Below are positions 22,311 through 33,070 of a DNA stretch of 64,000 nt, one piece after another. Under the pieces are notes generated by a model that saw only the letters and a program-made list of their open reading frames with translations, searched no databases and was not told the DNA's origin. This DNA is from Paralithodes platypus. Taxonomy: Eukaryota; Arthropoda; Malacostraca; Decapoda; Lithodidae. The stretch is from assembly GCA_032716605.1 (NCBI GenBank), contig CM064517.1, positions 27,673,567 through 27,737,566 on the forward strand, in the 5' to 3' direction. The translations under genes were made by a program, and so were the position numbers. Numbering within the stretch: position 1 is the stretch's first letter; each line of letters opens with the position of its first letter.

Positions 22311-22439
22311 GTTGAAGTGTTAATGACAGTCAAGGTACCTTGTACGTATATAGGAATGAAGTCCACGAACAGTCTATAGTAAGCATAACTTGTAGTAAAT
22401 CTGCCTTATATCTTAAAACAAAATAATAATACAAATAAT

Positions 22440-23370
22440 TAAAGTATACAGTATATGTATGTATGTACGTATGTATGTATGTATGTATGTACGTATGTAT
22501 GTATATACTGTACTCAGGCACATACTTCATAACTGGGGATGGAGAGATGGAAAGGTAGGTGGGCTAAGTGCAGATAGACAGGTGTACAGTAGTGTAGATG
22601 GAAAGGTAGGTGGGCTAAGTGCAGATAGACAGGTGTACCGTAGTGTAGATGGAAAAAGGTAGTGGGCTAAGTGCAGATAGACAGGTGTACAGTAGTGTAG
22701 ATGGAAAGGTAGGTGGGCTAAGTGCAGATAGACAGGTGTACAGTAGTGTAGATGGAAAGGTAGGTGGGCTAAGTGCAGATAGACAGGTGTACAGTAGTGT
22801 TGATGGAAAGGTAGGTGGGCTAAGTGCAGATAGACAGGTGTACAGTAGTGTAGATGGAAAGGTAGGTGGGCTAAGTGCAGATAGACAGGTGTACAGTAGT
22901 GTAGATGGAAAGGTAGGTGGGCTAAGTGCAGATAGACAGGTGTACAGTAGTGTAGATGGAAAGGTAGGTGGGCTAAGTGCAGATAGACAGGTGTACAGTA
23001 GTGTAGATGGAAAGGTAGGTGGGCTAAGTGCAGATAGACAGGTGTACAGTAGTGTTGATGGAAAGGTAGGTGGGCTAAGTGCAGATAGACAGGTGTACAG
23101 TAGTGTAGATGGAAAGGTAGGTGGGCTAAGTGCAGATAGACAGGTGTACAGTAGTGTAGATGGAAAGGTAGGTGGGCTAAGTGCAGATAGACAGGTGTAC
23201 AGTAGTGTAGATGGAAAGGTAGGTGGGCTAAGTGCAGATAGACAGGTGTACAGTAGTGTTGATGGGAAGGTAGGTGGGCTAAGTGCAGATAGACAGGTGT
23301 ACATTAGTGTAGATGGAAAGGTAGGTGGGCTAAGTGCAGATAGACAGGTGTACAGTAGTGTTGATGGGCT
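22440..23370. repeat. (TATG)n then 51-bp minisatellite, about 16 copies
   Basis: TATG/TACG repeats to about 22505. Then units of GATGGAAAGGTAGGTGGGCT, AAGTGCAGATAGACAGGTG and TACAGTAGTGTA follow. Most units are identical, with a T variant (GTGTTGATG) in every few. The 51-bp period keeps plus and minus frames open for up to 257 codons. These frames are the array and not genes. Confidence 0.97.
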
Positions 23371-23447
23371 ACTCTCTCTGTATGGGTGGTCGCGTTCCGT
23401 TCATGATTTAAGGGGACGTTAGTTTATTAAGTTATATATTATTAATT

Positions 23448-23450
<3 letters not shown>

Positions 23451-23532
<82 letters not shown>

Positions 23533-23536
23533 TGTG
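23451..23536. repeat. (GT)n microsatellite
   Basis: About 43 GT units leading directly into the SINE tail end. Confidence 0.97.
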
Positions 23537-24018
23537 TTACTCAGTTACTTGTTCGTCAAGGGGAATCCACGCAATGCGAGCTAAGCTCATTATTATCGCG
23601 CCTCCTTAACTGGGAATGTATTGCGTGAAATGCATGTTAAGTGTTTTATGTACTGTTGGAATGGCTGTGGATGTGTGTGTAGTCTGTATTTTTAGCCAAT
23701 TGGCGACATCGGAAACGAAAGGCTTAGGGTGGATCTGGATGGTACCATTCTCACTATAGACGGTACCGTCTCGCCCGAAGGCTTAGGTAGCCATCAGCTT
23801 AGGTGAACCATATGATACCCATCTCGCCTTGTACCATTTTTGCCAACCCCAGATGGGACGTCACAACGTCGTCCACTTATTCCAGGTACCTATTTACAGC
23901 TAGGTGAACTGAGGCTAACACATGAAAGGAGACAAGCCCAATTTGTCTCCGCCCGGCCGGGGATTGAACCCCCGACCCCTCGTGTGTGAGACGAGAGCTC
24001 TACCTACTAGGTTACGGG

Positions 24019-24021
<3 letters not shown>
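23537..24021 (-). mobile_element. tRNA-derived SINE-like element, copy 3
   Basis: Nearly identical to copies 1 and 2. The A box has one change (TAACCTAGTAGG). The head side is followed by about 95 bp of (GT)n interrupted by TTTTG. The (GT)n on both sides matches the other two copies. Confidence 0.75.
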
Positions 24022-24055
<34 letters not shown>

Positions 24056-24066
24056 GTGTGTGTGTG

Positions 24067-24119
<53 letters not shown>

Positions 24120-24405
24120 AAAATCTCTATGTATGAGAGTGCATACAAACATGTATTTAAAGCACGTTAGCATATGTGAGCGTGTGACTGCGTGTGTATG
24201 TGAGCGTGTATGTTCTTTTTGTATGTAACGTTGTGTATGCATGTGTGTTCGTGTGTTTTCCTGGCGCGTGTGTATGTGTAAAATGTAAAGAAAAAGAGTT
24301 AGATTAAGCAGCAGCCAAACTAGACCCCTCAAATGCCCCGTGCAGCCCCTGAAATTAGAGTGACCGCACCATCACCGAAAATTACCGGACGCTTATCGGT
24401 ATCAA

Positions 24406-24719
24406 TTTAGGGGGCTGGTGGTTAGTTTTTGGTCTATTTATCTATTCAATTTCATATTTTATAGTAACCTCGCTAGACCTCCATTAAGCTTAAAACAAAC
24501 ACCCTCTAGATAAGTTTGCACATTTTTCGGTAGAAAAATTTCCCAGCCAAAGGCCGGTTTCTCGTCGAATTACAGGCTCGCTATTGCTCGCCAGGAAAAA
24601 TCGACACCTAAATAGCACGAAAGGTCATAAAATCGTCAAACTAATGGGCCAAACGTCTTAAAATCTCAAAACTAATGGAATTAAACATGAGGGAGAAAAA
24701 GCAACTACCCTCCCCTTAA
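24406..24719 (+). mobile_element. Family 1 MITE, variant B
   Basis: Starts TTAGGGGGCTGGTGGTTAG and ends CTACCCTCCCCTTAA. Its central hairpin has decayed on one side (CAGCCAAAGGCCGG). GCTCGCTATTGCTCGCC and the iterons are present. The preceding 24117-24405 shows only CA/GT-rich and unique sequence. Confidence 0.85.
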
Positions 24720-24721
24720 GG

Positions 24722-24935
24722 CGAGGAGAGAGAGAGAGAGAGGGGACGTAAACACAGCCGCGGTGATGGGAGTGGCAGTTCCCTCTGGCGGCCACCCCAC
24801 ACGAACCATCTCCCCCGAGGCGCCCCAGACGGTCATTTCTTCCCGGCCACTCACTAATCAACCGGAGTGCCTTGCCAATTTTAATCAATTTTCTTTTATT
24901 GTGACCCGCTCATATGTTCCTTGTCTCCGGGCCGT
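24722..24935. other. GC-rich unique sequence between repeats
   Basis: About 200 bp of CpG-containing sequence without recognised repeats, beginning after a short GA tract. It contains the CTCF-like motif described separately. No gene is recognised. Confidence 0.4.
24776..24794 (-). promoter_or_regulatory. CTCF-like motif
   Basis: The minus strand reads TGGCCGCCAGAGGGAACTG. It agrees with the general CTCF consensus (core CCASYAGRKGGC) at 17 of 19 positions by eye. CTCF and its motif are known in arthropods as well as vertebrates. Binding is not shown and a chance match is possible. Confidence 0.3.
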
Positions 24936-24940
24936 TCTGT

Positions 24941-25308
24941 ACCCCCTTGAGGATTATGGCGCGTTTTAGCAGTGTATTCTGGTTATTACTAGACGAGTTT
25001 ATTCAGTTTAGGAAGGACGTATGGGAGCTAGAGAGTCGAGTGAGATACTTTTCACCACTTTGAGAGTCGAGTGAGATACCTTTCACCACTTTGAGAGTCG
25101 AGTGAGATACCTTTCACCACTTTGAGAGTCGAGTGAGATACCTTTCACCACTTTGAGAGTCGAGTGAGATACCTTTCACCACTTTGAGAGTCGAGTGAGA
25201 TACTTTTCACCACTTTGATTCCCAGAAGTCCTTCCTAAGCTGCACACAATCGTCTAATACTAACCAGACTAATGTGAAGCAATGCGTACTAATATACTGA
25301 AAGGGTTC
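24941..25308. mobile_element. Family 2 MITE enlarged by an array at its apex
   Basis: The left arm TTCTGGTTATTACTAGACGA with CAGTTTAGGAAGGAC pairs with the right arm GTCCTTCCTAAGCTG and TCGTCTAATACTAACCAGA. Between the arms lies a 31-bp tandem array (25030-25218). Without it the copy would have the usual length of about 215 bp. The terminal sequences are partly lost. Confidence 0.82.
25030..25218. repeat. 31-bp minisatellite, about 6 copies, inside a family 2 copy
   Basis: Unit TTGAGAGTCGAGTGAGATAC followed by CTTTCACCACT; the first and last units carry ACTTTTCACC. Confidence 0.95.
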
Positions 25309-25323
25309 ATCTTAGACTCGTAC

Positions 25324-25711
25324 TTAAGGGAACCCACCTCGCATGTTTTCTCTTTCTCCCCCTCTCTCTTTGGCTTGTATCCATTCGGCCCCATTTAGCC
25401 TACTGTTTTAACACGTTTACCCCCATCCAGGTGTCAATATTTTCCTGGTGAGCGGTAGCGAGCCAGCATATCTATATTTTTGTTTTGACATTAAGCTAAA
25501 TTTGTACATTTTTCGATAGAAAAATGTCTCCGGTGAAGCCGGATTTCTCCATACAATGTTGGCTCGCTATCGCTCGCCAGGAAGAAATCGACACCTGGAT
25601 GGGGATAAACATCTTAAAACAGTGTGCTGAATGGGGCCGACTGGATACAAGCCAAGGAAAGAGAGAAAATGAGAGAAAGATAAAACAAAAAAAAGCCGGT
25701 GGCCCCCTTAA
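25324..25711. mobile_element. Family 1 MITE, variant C (foldback)
   Basis: 388 bp with TTAA at both ends. The left half (GGCTTGTATCCATTCGGCCC, CCCCATCCAGGTGTC, TTCCTGGTGAGCGGTAGCG) reappears inverted in the right half (CGCTATCGCTCGCCAGGAAG, GACACCTGGATGGGG, GGGGCCGACTGGATACAAGC). Each arm is about 160-170 bp. The centre keeps the family hairpins ATTTTTCGATAGAAAAAT and CCGGTGAAGCCGG, which ties C to A and B. Confidence 0.88.
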
Positions 25712-25996
25712 TGTAATTATTGGGTTGAGTGTCCCTTATCCCCTCGTTGCATGTGTTCTGGCAAGGGGGGGGGGGGGGGTTTGTTTGGGCGTGCAAGATG
25801 AAGGACAGAAAAAAGTGAATGGGTAGTTACGGTAAGAGAGACTGTGAAACTAAAAAGTGGATTGTGATTGATGGTTGTGATTGATGGTTGTGATTGATGG
25901 TTGTGATTGATGGTTGTAATGAAGAATCGGATGACAACCAGGGGAGCAAATGTGACCGCAAGTTGTCGTACATCACGCTCCTGGTGGATTAGTCAT
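25712..25996. repeat. Spacer with G tract and 13-bp array
   Basis: A G14 tract at about 25766-25779, and about 4-5 units of TTGTGATTGATGG at 25862-25918. There is no gene. Confidence 0.8.
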
Positions 25997-26212
25997 GAAC
26001 CCTCTCAGTGTCTTGTGTCGCATTACTTTTCTTATTTCTAGCAATTATTAGACGATTTTGTTTCAGATTAGGAAGGGTATACGGCAGTCAGAAGGTTGAT
26101 TGAGACCGTCTTTACCCTTTTAACTCACATAAATCTTTCCTAAGCTGTATAAACTCGTTTATACTAGCCACAAATGAACGGTCAAACTGCGTTATAATCC
26201 TCAAAGGGTTAA
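25997..26212. mobile_element. Family 2 MITE
   Basis: About 216 bp. The left end is decayed (GAACCCTCTCAGTG); the right end is CCTCAAAGGGTTAA. The arms include TTATTAGACGATTTTGTTTC and CTAAGCTGTATAAACTCG. Confidence 0.8.
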
Positions 26213-26270
26213 GCAACATAAATGCATTTCGTAGGATTACAAAGCCATATAAAAAGTGGTGTTGTTTTGT

Positions 26271-26271
<1 letters not shown>

Positions 26272-26320
<49 letters not shown>

Positions 26321-26450
26321 CTATATTGTGTGCATATACAATCACAATACAACTAACATTATCAATCAATTAAAGAGAAGAACTATATGAAGCCTGGACC
26401 ATAAATACATATATAAACAAACAAGTTAACCAGTATATAATGTAATCAGC

Positions 26451-26523
<73 letters not shown>
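26272..26523. repeat. (GT)n and (GA)n microsatellites
   Basis: GT repeats at 26274-26318 and about 34 GA units at 26454-26523, with unique AT-rich sequence between them. Confidence 0.96.
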
Positions 26524-26526
<3 letters not shown>

Positions 26527-26609
26527 TAGAGAGAGAAAGTAGAAAGTAGAGAGACAGCGTAACAGCAAGAGCAGGAAAGAGAGCATTTAGTAGTACATTT
26601 TCATATGCA

Positions 26610-26960
26610 AATTCCAGTGAGCAACCCTCCTACCCCCCCTCCTCTCCTCCTACCCCTCCCCTCTGTCATACCCCCCCCCCATCTCCTCTTACCTAGCTCT
26701 CCTACACCTCCCCTCTCGTCCTACCCCCCCCCTCTCTCTACTTTCCTACGACCCCTCCCTCTCGTCTATCTCTCCTCTTACCTCCTCTCCTCCTACCCCT
26801 CCTATGTCCTACCCCCTCTCCTCCTACCCCTCCCCTTCTCCTTCTACCCCTCCCCTCTCGTCCTACCCCCACCCCTCCTCTTACCTCCACTCCTCCTACC
26901 CTCCCCTCTCGTCCTACCCCCCCCTTCCCCTCCCCCCTCCTCCTCCTCCCTAGCCCCCCT
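26610..26960. repeat. Pyrimidine-rich degenerate repeat
   Basis: Variations of CCTCTCCTCCTACCCCTCCC and CTCGTCCTACCCC over about 350 bp, one strand almost pure pyrimidine. The long frame through it is proline-rich low complexity and not a gene. Confidence 0.9.
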
Positions 26961-26985
26961 GAAGAGAGTAGGAGCGGTCGGCCAC

Positions 26986-27330
26986 TTAAGGGGAGATGGT
27001 TGCTTTTTGTGGACCCCCTTCTCCCTCCTTAGTTTTGAGATTTGTCGACGTTTTTCCCATTAGTTTGGCGGTTTTAAGACCTTTCGTCCAATTTCTTTGT
27101 CAATATTGAGACTTTTCGTGACATTTAGGTGTCTATTTTTTCCTGGCGAGCAATAGCGAGCCTGTAATTCGAGGAGGAACCGGTTTTCGGCCGGTAACAT
27201 TTTTTTACCGAAAAATTTACAAATGTATCTTGAAAATGTCTTGGGGGTGTTTTTTTACAGCTTGATGGAGGTCTAGGGAGGAAATCAAAATAATAATAAA
27301 TGAGCCAAATAATACGCCCATCCCCCTTAA
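26986..27330 (-). mobile_element. Family 1 MITE, variant B
   Basis: 345 bp with both TTAA ends (TTAAGGGGAGATGGTTGC and CATCCCCCTTAA). The hairpin is CCGGTTTTCGGCCGG with one arm mutated. AATAATAATAAATGAGCCAA lies near the right end, at the position where other B copies have arrays. Confidence 0.87.
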
Positions 27331-27970
27331 GGATATTCGCCAACACAGGCTCCTTTGTTGGGTAGCGATTAGTAGGAGGTTGTAGTCTTGGTCACGGTGC
27401 CTTGGGGGAGCCTTACACGCCCACACGCCCACCATCAGCCCACCCACTCACTTACCCAACTCTCACCACACCCACCTATCTGTAGACACCCAAAACACAC
27501 CTCATCAGTTTTGACATTGCAGCCTCTTAGTCAATATATTCACCCCAACCAACCCACTATTATCATCCTCCCCATATTTCACCCACTCACCCAAGCACCT
27601 CACCCTACCCCAACCCACCCACAAACCAACCCCACAGTCCAACCACTTAAGGATCTTATCCCGCCCACCTACCCCTCAGAACACCCACCCTATCCTAAAG
27701 CCTACCACCCACATTCAAAACACCATCATAACATAATGTACACCCGCCCAAACACCCATTAACCCTCTTGGCCTACCCCCCCTCCCCCCCCCCCCCCACA
27801 CACACACCCACCTCCCACCCACACACCCACACCCACCCACACACACACACCTTCACTCACACACACACAACTCTAACTCAAACCACCCACCTCACTATTG
27901 ACCCTTCAGCCCACTCTCATAACACAACAAACTCGAACATAAAGCAATCACTCGCATTAGCTATCACCTC
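27331..27970. other. Pyrimidine/A-rich unique sequence
   Basis: CCCACCCAC-rich low-complexity sequence with a C tract at about 27779-27795 and degenerate CACACA. It is the better version of blocks seen condensed at 17020-17270. No gene is recognised; the open frames are Pro/His/Thr-rich simple sequence. Confidence 0.5.
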
Positions 27971-27974
27971 TACT

Positions 27975-28135
27975 AACGAAGTTGGACGGAGGTTTCTTGT
28001 ATTCTGGCAACTAGTAAACGATAGTATTCAACTTAGAAAGGAATTGTGGGAGTCAGAGAGTTAATTGAGACCAATTTTACCTATTTTACCGCGAAAGGGC
28101 CTTCTAGACCTGAGTAAAATCGGCTAATGTTACCC
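27975..28135. mobile_element. Family 2 MITE, decayed partial copy
   Basis: TTGTATTCTGGCAACTAGTA and ATTCAACTTAGAAAGGAATT mark the left arm; ACCTGAGTAAAATCGGCTAA marks the right arm. The terminal TTAACCC is lost. Confidence 0.6.
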
Positions 28136-28184
28136 AAAATGGGTCCTTGAAGACTGCAAGAAAGTTTCCTTTTTAAGATCTCCC

Positions 28185-28410
28185 GATAGGGTGGCACTCC
28201 AAAGTGGGCTGCGAACAGTGGGGGCATTGGCCCGGGGTTGCAAGCCCATGGGTTGTTGATCCCCTCCCCTGCTGCCTTCTCAGAGACAGAGCTTATCTCA
28301 CCCTGGCCCCTTCGGGGGCCGGAGCATCTGGATGGCTTCGGTCTACCGGACTCGGGACTGCTGGGCCAGACAGTTTGGGAAACTACAACAACAACAACAA
28401 CAACAACAGG
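28185..28410 (+). mobile_element. SINE-like element with (AAC)n tail
   Basis: GTGGCACTCCAAAGTGGGCT then GGGGCATTGGCCCGGGGTTG and GGGTTGTTGATCCCC, which loosely resembles a Pol III B box. The 3' end, GGACTCGGGACTGCTGGGCC plus AGACAGTTTGGGAAAC, leads into about 8 AAC units. That end matches the 3' end of the LINE at 37703-39236, as expected for a SINE mobilised by that LINE. A partial copy is at 17428-17475. Confidence 0.6.
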
Positions 28411-29429
28411 CACAAATCTCTCAAATTACAACGATACATTCCGAGTAAATTAACAAACTCTGGTATGATCCACCCATAACATTGCAATCAGACTCGAGTT
28501 GTATGCCAGTGAGGTCTACAACATGGCAGCTATGACAACAATAATAACGTAGCACTCTCCCCATAAAAGTCTCTTGGGGGTGGTCCCTTTAATTGCCTCC
28601 CTTGCTTTGCCTTGCCCATTAACTCTTGCATTTCACTCCCCCCCCCCCCCCTCCCCCCTCTATTTCCTCCTAGCCCTACTCTCTCTCTCTCTCTCTCTCT
28701 CCCTCTCTCTCATATATAATGCTTTACCATGCAACGTTTAATTGATTTTAACTTTATCCACCAACTTGATCTCTCCTCTTCCCTCCCCAACCTCTTACTC
28801 AGTGCTGCTCCTCCCTCTTTGCCTCTTGAACCTTCCTTCTCAAGGTTGAAGTTAGGCAATCACTTATTTTCTGGCCATTTTAGGAAAATCTTGACATCTT
28901 CCTACTTCTGAATCAAAGCTTAATCATAATAAAGCCCCCTAAATGTTTGAAGCAAAAACTTTTCAGAACGAAAATTGTCGATAATGACATTTATGGTTCT
29001 ACCTCTCAAACCATTTTTGTATGTATTATTATTTGTGTTTGTTTTACATAAATAGGCTACATATAGCTACAATACTACATATAGGCTACATATAGCTACA
29101 ATACTACATATAGGCTACATATAGCTACAATACTATATTTTGGTTATTCCTGCTAACTGCTAACATTTACCTTTTAACAACAGGTCTTCCTAACCTAAAC
29201 AAAAATCAGTTTGAGTTTAATGTGTAGTTATAATTATGAATGAATTTCAAATATATTTTCAGGTATAGTTTTTGAATATTCATCTTTAATTTAACTGACC
29301 ATACCCTATGTTATATAAATATTCATAAACATTTCTAAATATATGTATAATTTTACAAAATTTATCGAAAAAACGAATTTCAAATTAATCTACTGTACAT
29401 AATAACAAACTTATATTGATGATTATTAT
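28411..29429. other. AT-rich spacer with CT tract and short tandem repeat
   Basis: C and CT tracts at 28641-28712, and three units of about 33 bp around CATATAGGCTACATATAGCT at 29050-29140. No gene is recognised. Confidence 0.55.
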
Positions 29430-29705
29430 AATTATCTATATATTTTCGTTTAATCACTAGATCTCCATCAAGCTATAAGAAAATACCCCCCCAAGACCCC
29501 CAGTAGCCCCACAAACATTTCCAGTAGCCCAACAAACATCCCCAGTAGCCCCAAATCGTCCCAGTAGCCCCCAAATCGTCCCCAGTAGCCCCCAAATCGT
29601 CCCCAGTAGCCCTCAAATCGTCCCCAGTAGCCCCAAATCGTCCCAGTAGCCCCCAAATCGTCCCCAGTAGCCCCCAAATCGTCTAAAATCGTCCCCAGTA
29701 GCCCC
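29430..29705 (+). repeat. 21-bp minisatellite growing out of a family 1 fragment
   Basis: CACTAGATCTCCATCAAGCT then AAAATACCCCCCCAAGACCCCC is the family 1 segment normally reading CTAGACCTCCATCAAGCTTA and ACACCCCCTAGACCCCC. Exactly at the C-rich part it passes into about 9-10 units of CCCCAGTAGCCCCCAAATCG followed by T. The rest of the element is missing. Confidence 0.85.
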
Positions 29706-29712
29706 ACAGCCC

Positions 29713-30264
29713 CTCACCCTTATCTACCGTCTTCGCCTTGTCAGACCTGAGCTGCTCGCCTCCAACGTAGAGACGGTGCTTGGCATACTAAATTACCTCT
29801 CTCTCTCTCTCTCTCTTGTTCTTGCTCTCGTTCTCTCTGCTGATTCTTAATTTTCTTTTCCTTCTCCAAATTATTATCATTAATTACCCTTTATACAGGT
29901 TTGCTCTAATGCATAATTTCCACAGTATCGTCCGTAATCATAGTTACACACAGGCAATCAATACCTTTCATATATTTGTTTTATATTGTTGTTTACCATT
30001 ACCAGGGGATCAGGTCAGTTCAGTTTGGTAGGCGACCCGTATATAGGAAGGCGTGCGGGAGATGTGGGGATAGGATTAAATATACTATCAGGGGGATTTA
30101 AATATACTATCAGGGGGATTTAATACACTTCGCCAAGTCCCCCAGTCAACCTACTTTAAAATCCTACCCATCATGACTATGATATTACCATTTATCTTGT
30201 CATAAAGCTAACTTAAGACTTGTTCTACAATTAAATATTGCCTGGCCTAAAAGTGTGTCACAAG
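29713..30264. other. Spacer with CT tract
   Basis: A short CT tract at about 29798-29816 and a duplicated TTTAAATATACTATCAGGGG at 30075-30122. No gene is recognised. Confidence 0.5.
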
Positions 30265-30645
30265 TTAGTTATTACACTTACGCCACATACTGTATAGCTA
30301 ATCTAGTTCTACACTTACGCCACATACTGTATAGCTAATCTAGTTCTACACTTACGCCACATACTGTATAGCTAATCTAGTTCTACATTTACGCCACATA
30401 CTGTATAGCTAATCTAGTTATACCCTTACGGCCACATTACTGTATAGCTAATCTAGTTCTACACTTACGCCACATACTGTATAGCTAATCTAGTTCTACA
30501 TTTACGCCACATACTGTATGGCTAATCTAGTTCTACACTTACGCCACATACTGTATAGCTAATCTAGTTCTACACTTACGCCACATACTGTATGGCTAAT
30601 CTAGTTCTACACTTACGCCACATACTGTATAGCTAATCTAGTTCT
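30265..30645. repeat. 37-bp minisatellite, about 10 copies
   Basis: Unit TTCTACACTTACGCCACATA followed by CTGTATAGCTAATCTAG, with scattered single-base variants. There are no variable spacers, so it is not a CRISPR. Confidence 0.95.
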
Positions 30646-30856
30646 AGCTTTCTGTTTCCTCTTTACCTGCATTCACCTATTTCCTTCTCTTCTCCTTACC
30701 TCTTGTGTTCATTCACATTACTAACTCTCCCCTCCCTCTCTCTCTCTCTCTCCTTCTCTCCCCAGGCCACCCACCGTACCAGTAGCACTAACAAACAACT
30801 AAACACAGCCACCTACCCGCCACTTTTATGCAAATTTTTAAATAGACCCCCTTTTA

Positions 30857-30887
<31 letters not shown>

Positions 30888-31130
30888 GTGTCTCTCCTTT
30901 TAGCGACGCTGTCAGTTATAATATATTTGAGGCTGTTTAATTCCAAATTCCAGTATTTATTAATTTGTAATATTCCTTTCCTTCCTACGATTTTGTTTGG
31001 CATACTATGGTAACTGTTATTGGTTTATATGCCTATGAATTTAATAATGCATTAACATCCCAGATAATATATTAGCACCTTCTATACATAACCAGTGTTG
31101 TTACTATTGTTGACTGGGAGGTAGTGCGAT

Positions 31131-31161
<31 letters not shown>

Positions 31162-31534
31162 ATGCCTCATATTTATTTCCCTAAGGTAATCACATGTTTA
31201 CACTCTACTTATAAGGAAGGGCTGCGTCATCGTCTACAGAAAGGGTTAATTTATAATAGTAAGAAGCAAAACAAATACAAATAAATCCAATCAAATACAA
31301 ATTTAAAAAACCCCAAAGCTGATAGAACCCTCCAGTACATAAACCTCACCACCTCCATCGATACAATTCGGAGGACGATAATAAAACATATATATATGAA
31401 ACGTTAACCAAAATGATTCATAAAGACGAAATATCAGTTAATTTAGTTGACTAATTAAGTTTGACATCCACCCATGCACTAACCAATCAACTATCTACTT
31501 CCCATCATCCCATCCACCCGATATTTAACAAACT
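30646..31534. other. AT-rich spacer with CT and GTT microsatellites
   Basis: CT tracts at about 30735-30758 and 30858-30890, and (GTT)n at 31132-31160. CAGAAAGGGTTAATT at about 31238 looks like a stray family 2 end. There is no gene. Confidence 0.55.
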
Positions 31535-31860
31535 TTAAGGGGAGGTTTTTAGTTAGTTCCCTAGACCTCCATCAAGCTTAAAATTACATCCCCTTGAGTC
31601 CCTTTCAAGATAAATTTGTACATTTTTCGGTAGAAAAATTTCCCGGCCGAAGGCCGGTTCCTCTTAAATTACAGGCTCGCTATCGCTCGCCAGGATAAAA
31701 TCGACACCTAAATTGCACGAAAGGTCTTAATATGGGGTGAAAGTTCTTAAAATCGCCAAACTAATGGGGCGAACGTTTTATAATATCAAAAGCAATGGGG
31801 CTAACCATGAGGGAGAAAGGGGTCAAGAAAAAAATCCCTCAAGTGGACATCTCCCCTTAA
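31535..31860 (+). mobile_element. Family 1 MITE, variant A
   Basis: 326 bp, well preserved, with perfect hairpins. Its right TTAA (31857-31860) doubles as the left TTAA of a variant C copy. Confidence 0.9.
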
Positions 31861-32227
31861 GGGGGCCCACCTCGTTTTTTTTTTCTCTCTCTCTCTCTCT
31901 CTCTCTGGGTTGTATCCATTCGGCCCCATTCAGCTTGCTGTTTTAAGACGTTTATCCCCATCCAGGTGTCGATTTACCGCGAGCCAGAATATTATTAAAC
32001 ATGATTTTGACAGCAGGCTAAATTTGTACCTTTTTCGATAAAAAAAAAATGCCTCAGGCAAAGCCTGATTTCTCCATACAATGCTGACTCGCTATCGCTC
32101 GCCAGGAAGAAGTCGACACCTGGATGGGGATAAATGTCTTAAAACATTAGGCTGCATGGGGCCAAATGGATACAACCCAGAGAAATAGAGAAAATTAGTG
32201 AAAAATAGCAGGTCACCCCCCTTATAA
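31857..32227. mobile_element. Family 1 MITE, variant C (foldback)
   Basis: Begins TTAAGGGGGCCCACCTCG and ends ACCCCCCTTATAA. The left arm has lost the GGCGAGCGATAG palindrome (GTCGATTTACCGCGAGCC); the right arm keeps GCTCGCTATCGCTCGCC. The central hairpin is CAGGCAAAGCCTG, a compensated form of CCGGCGAAGCCGG. Confidence 0.85.
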
Positions 32228-32331
32228 GGAGTGCAATTTCTAACTATCCCCCCACTCACCTTCCATCCATCCATTTCTAACTATCCCCCCACTCACCTTC
32301 CATCCATCCATTGTATCTATCCACTAACTAT
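32228..32331. repeat. Tandem duplication of about 37 bp
   Basis: TTTCTAACTATCCCCCCACT with CACCTTCCATCCATCCA, twice. Confidence 0.85.
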
Positions 32332-32430
32332 TTAAGGGGAGGTGGGTCGTTTTTCTGGTCCACCTTCTTCCTCATGTTTAGCCCCATTAGTTTTCAGATT
32401 TGATGACGTTCAGTCAAATTGTTTGGCGAT
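32332..32430 (-). mobile_element. Family 1 MITE, variant B, left fragment
   Basis: TTAAGGGGAGGTGGGTCGTT through TTTAGCCCCATTAGTTTTCA to GTTTGGCGAT, where a 79-bp array takes over in mid-element. No right half follows. Confidence 0.8.
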
Positions 32431-33070
32431 CCACCTATCCACTACCCCTTTAACAATCTTTTATGAGTGACTTTATTACCTAGCCATCCACTTCTCCATC
32501 TCCAACCATCCACCTATCCACTACCCCTTTAACAATCTTTTATGAGTGACTTTATTACCTAGCCATCCACTTCTCATCTCCAACCATCCACCTATCCACT
32601 ACCCCTTTAACAATCTTTTATGAGTGACTTTATTACCTAGCCATCCACTTCTCCATCTCCAGCCATCCACCTATCCACTACCCCTTTAACAATCTTTTGT
32701 GAGTGACTTTATTACCTAGCCATCCACTTCTCCATCTCCAGCCATCCAACTATCCACTACCCCTTTAACAATCTTTTATGAGTGACTTTATTACCTAGCC
32801 ATCCACTTCTCCATCTCCAGCCATCCACCTATCCACTACCCCTTTAACAATCTGTTATGAGTGACTTTATTACCTAGCCATCCACTTCTCCATCTCCAGC
32901 CATCCACCTATCCACTACCCCTTAACAAACTTGTATGAGTCACTCTACTAACTAGCTATCCACCTCTCCATCTCCAGCCATCCACCTATCCCTCATCCCC
33001 TTAACAATCTTTTATGAGTGACTTTATTAACTAGCTATTCACCCATCCAGCTATCCCCCATCCCCTTAGC
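32425..33070. repeat. 79-bp minisatellite, about 8 copies
   Basis: Units contain CCATCCACCTATCCACTACC, CCTTTAACAATCTTTTATGA and ATTACCTAGCCATCCACTTC. The last two units are more diverged. Confidence 0.93.

Noticed and set aside
22615..23422. 229- and 257-codon frames on both strands of the 51-bp array
   Set aside because: Perfect 17-residue repeats on both strands at once are expected from a 51-bp tandem repeat and do not show coding.
30265..30645. CRISPR-like array of 37-bp repeats
   Set aside because: Units are directly adjacent with no variable spacers, and the context is eukaryotic. The same applies to the 30-bp array at 34340.
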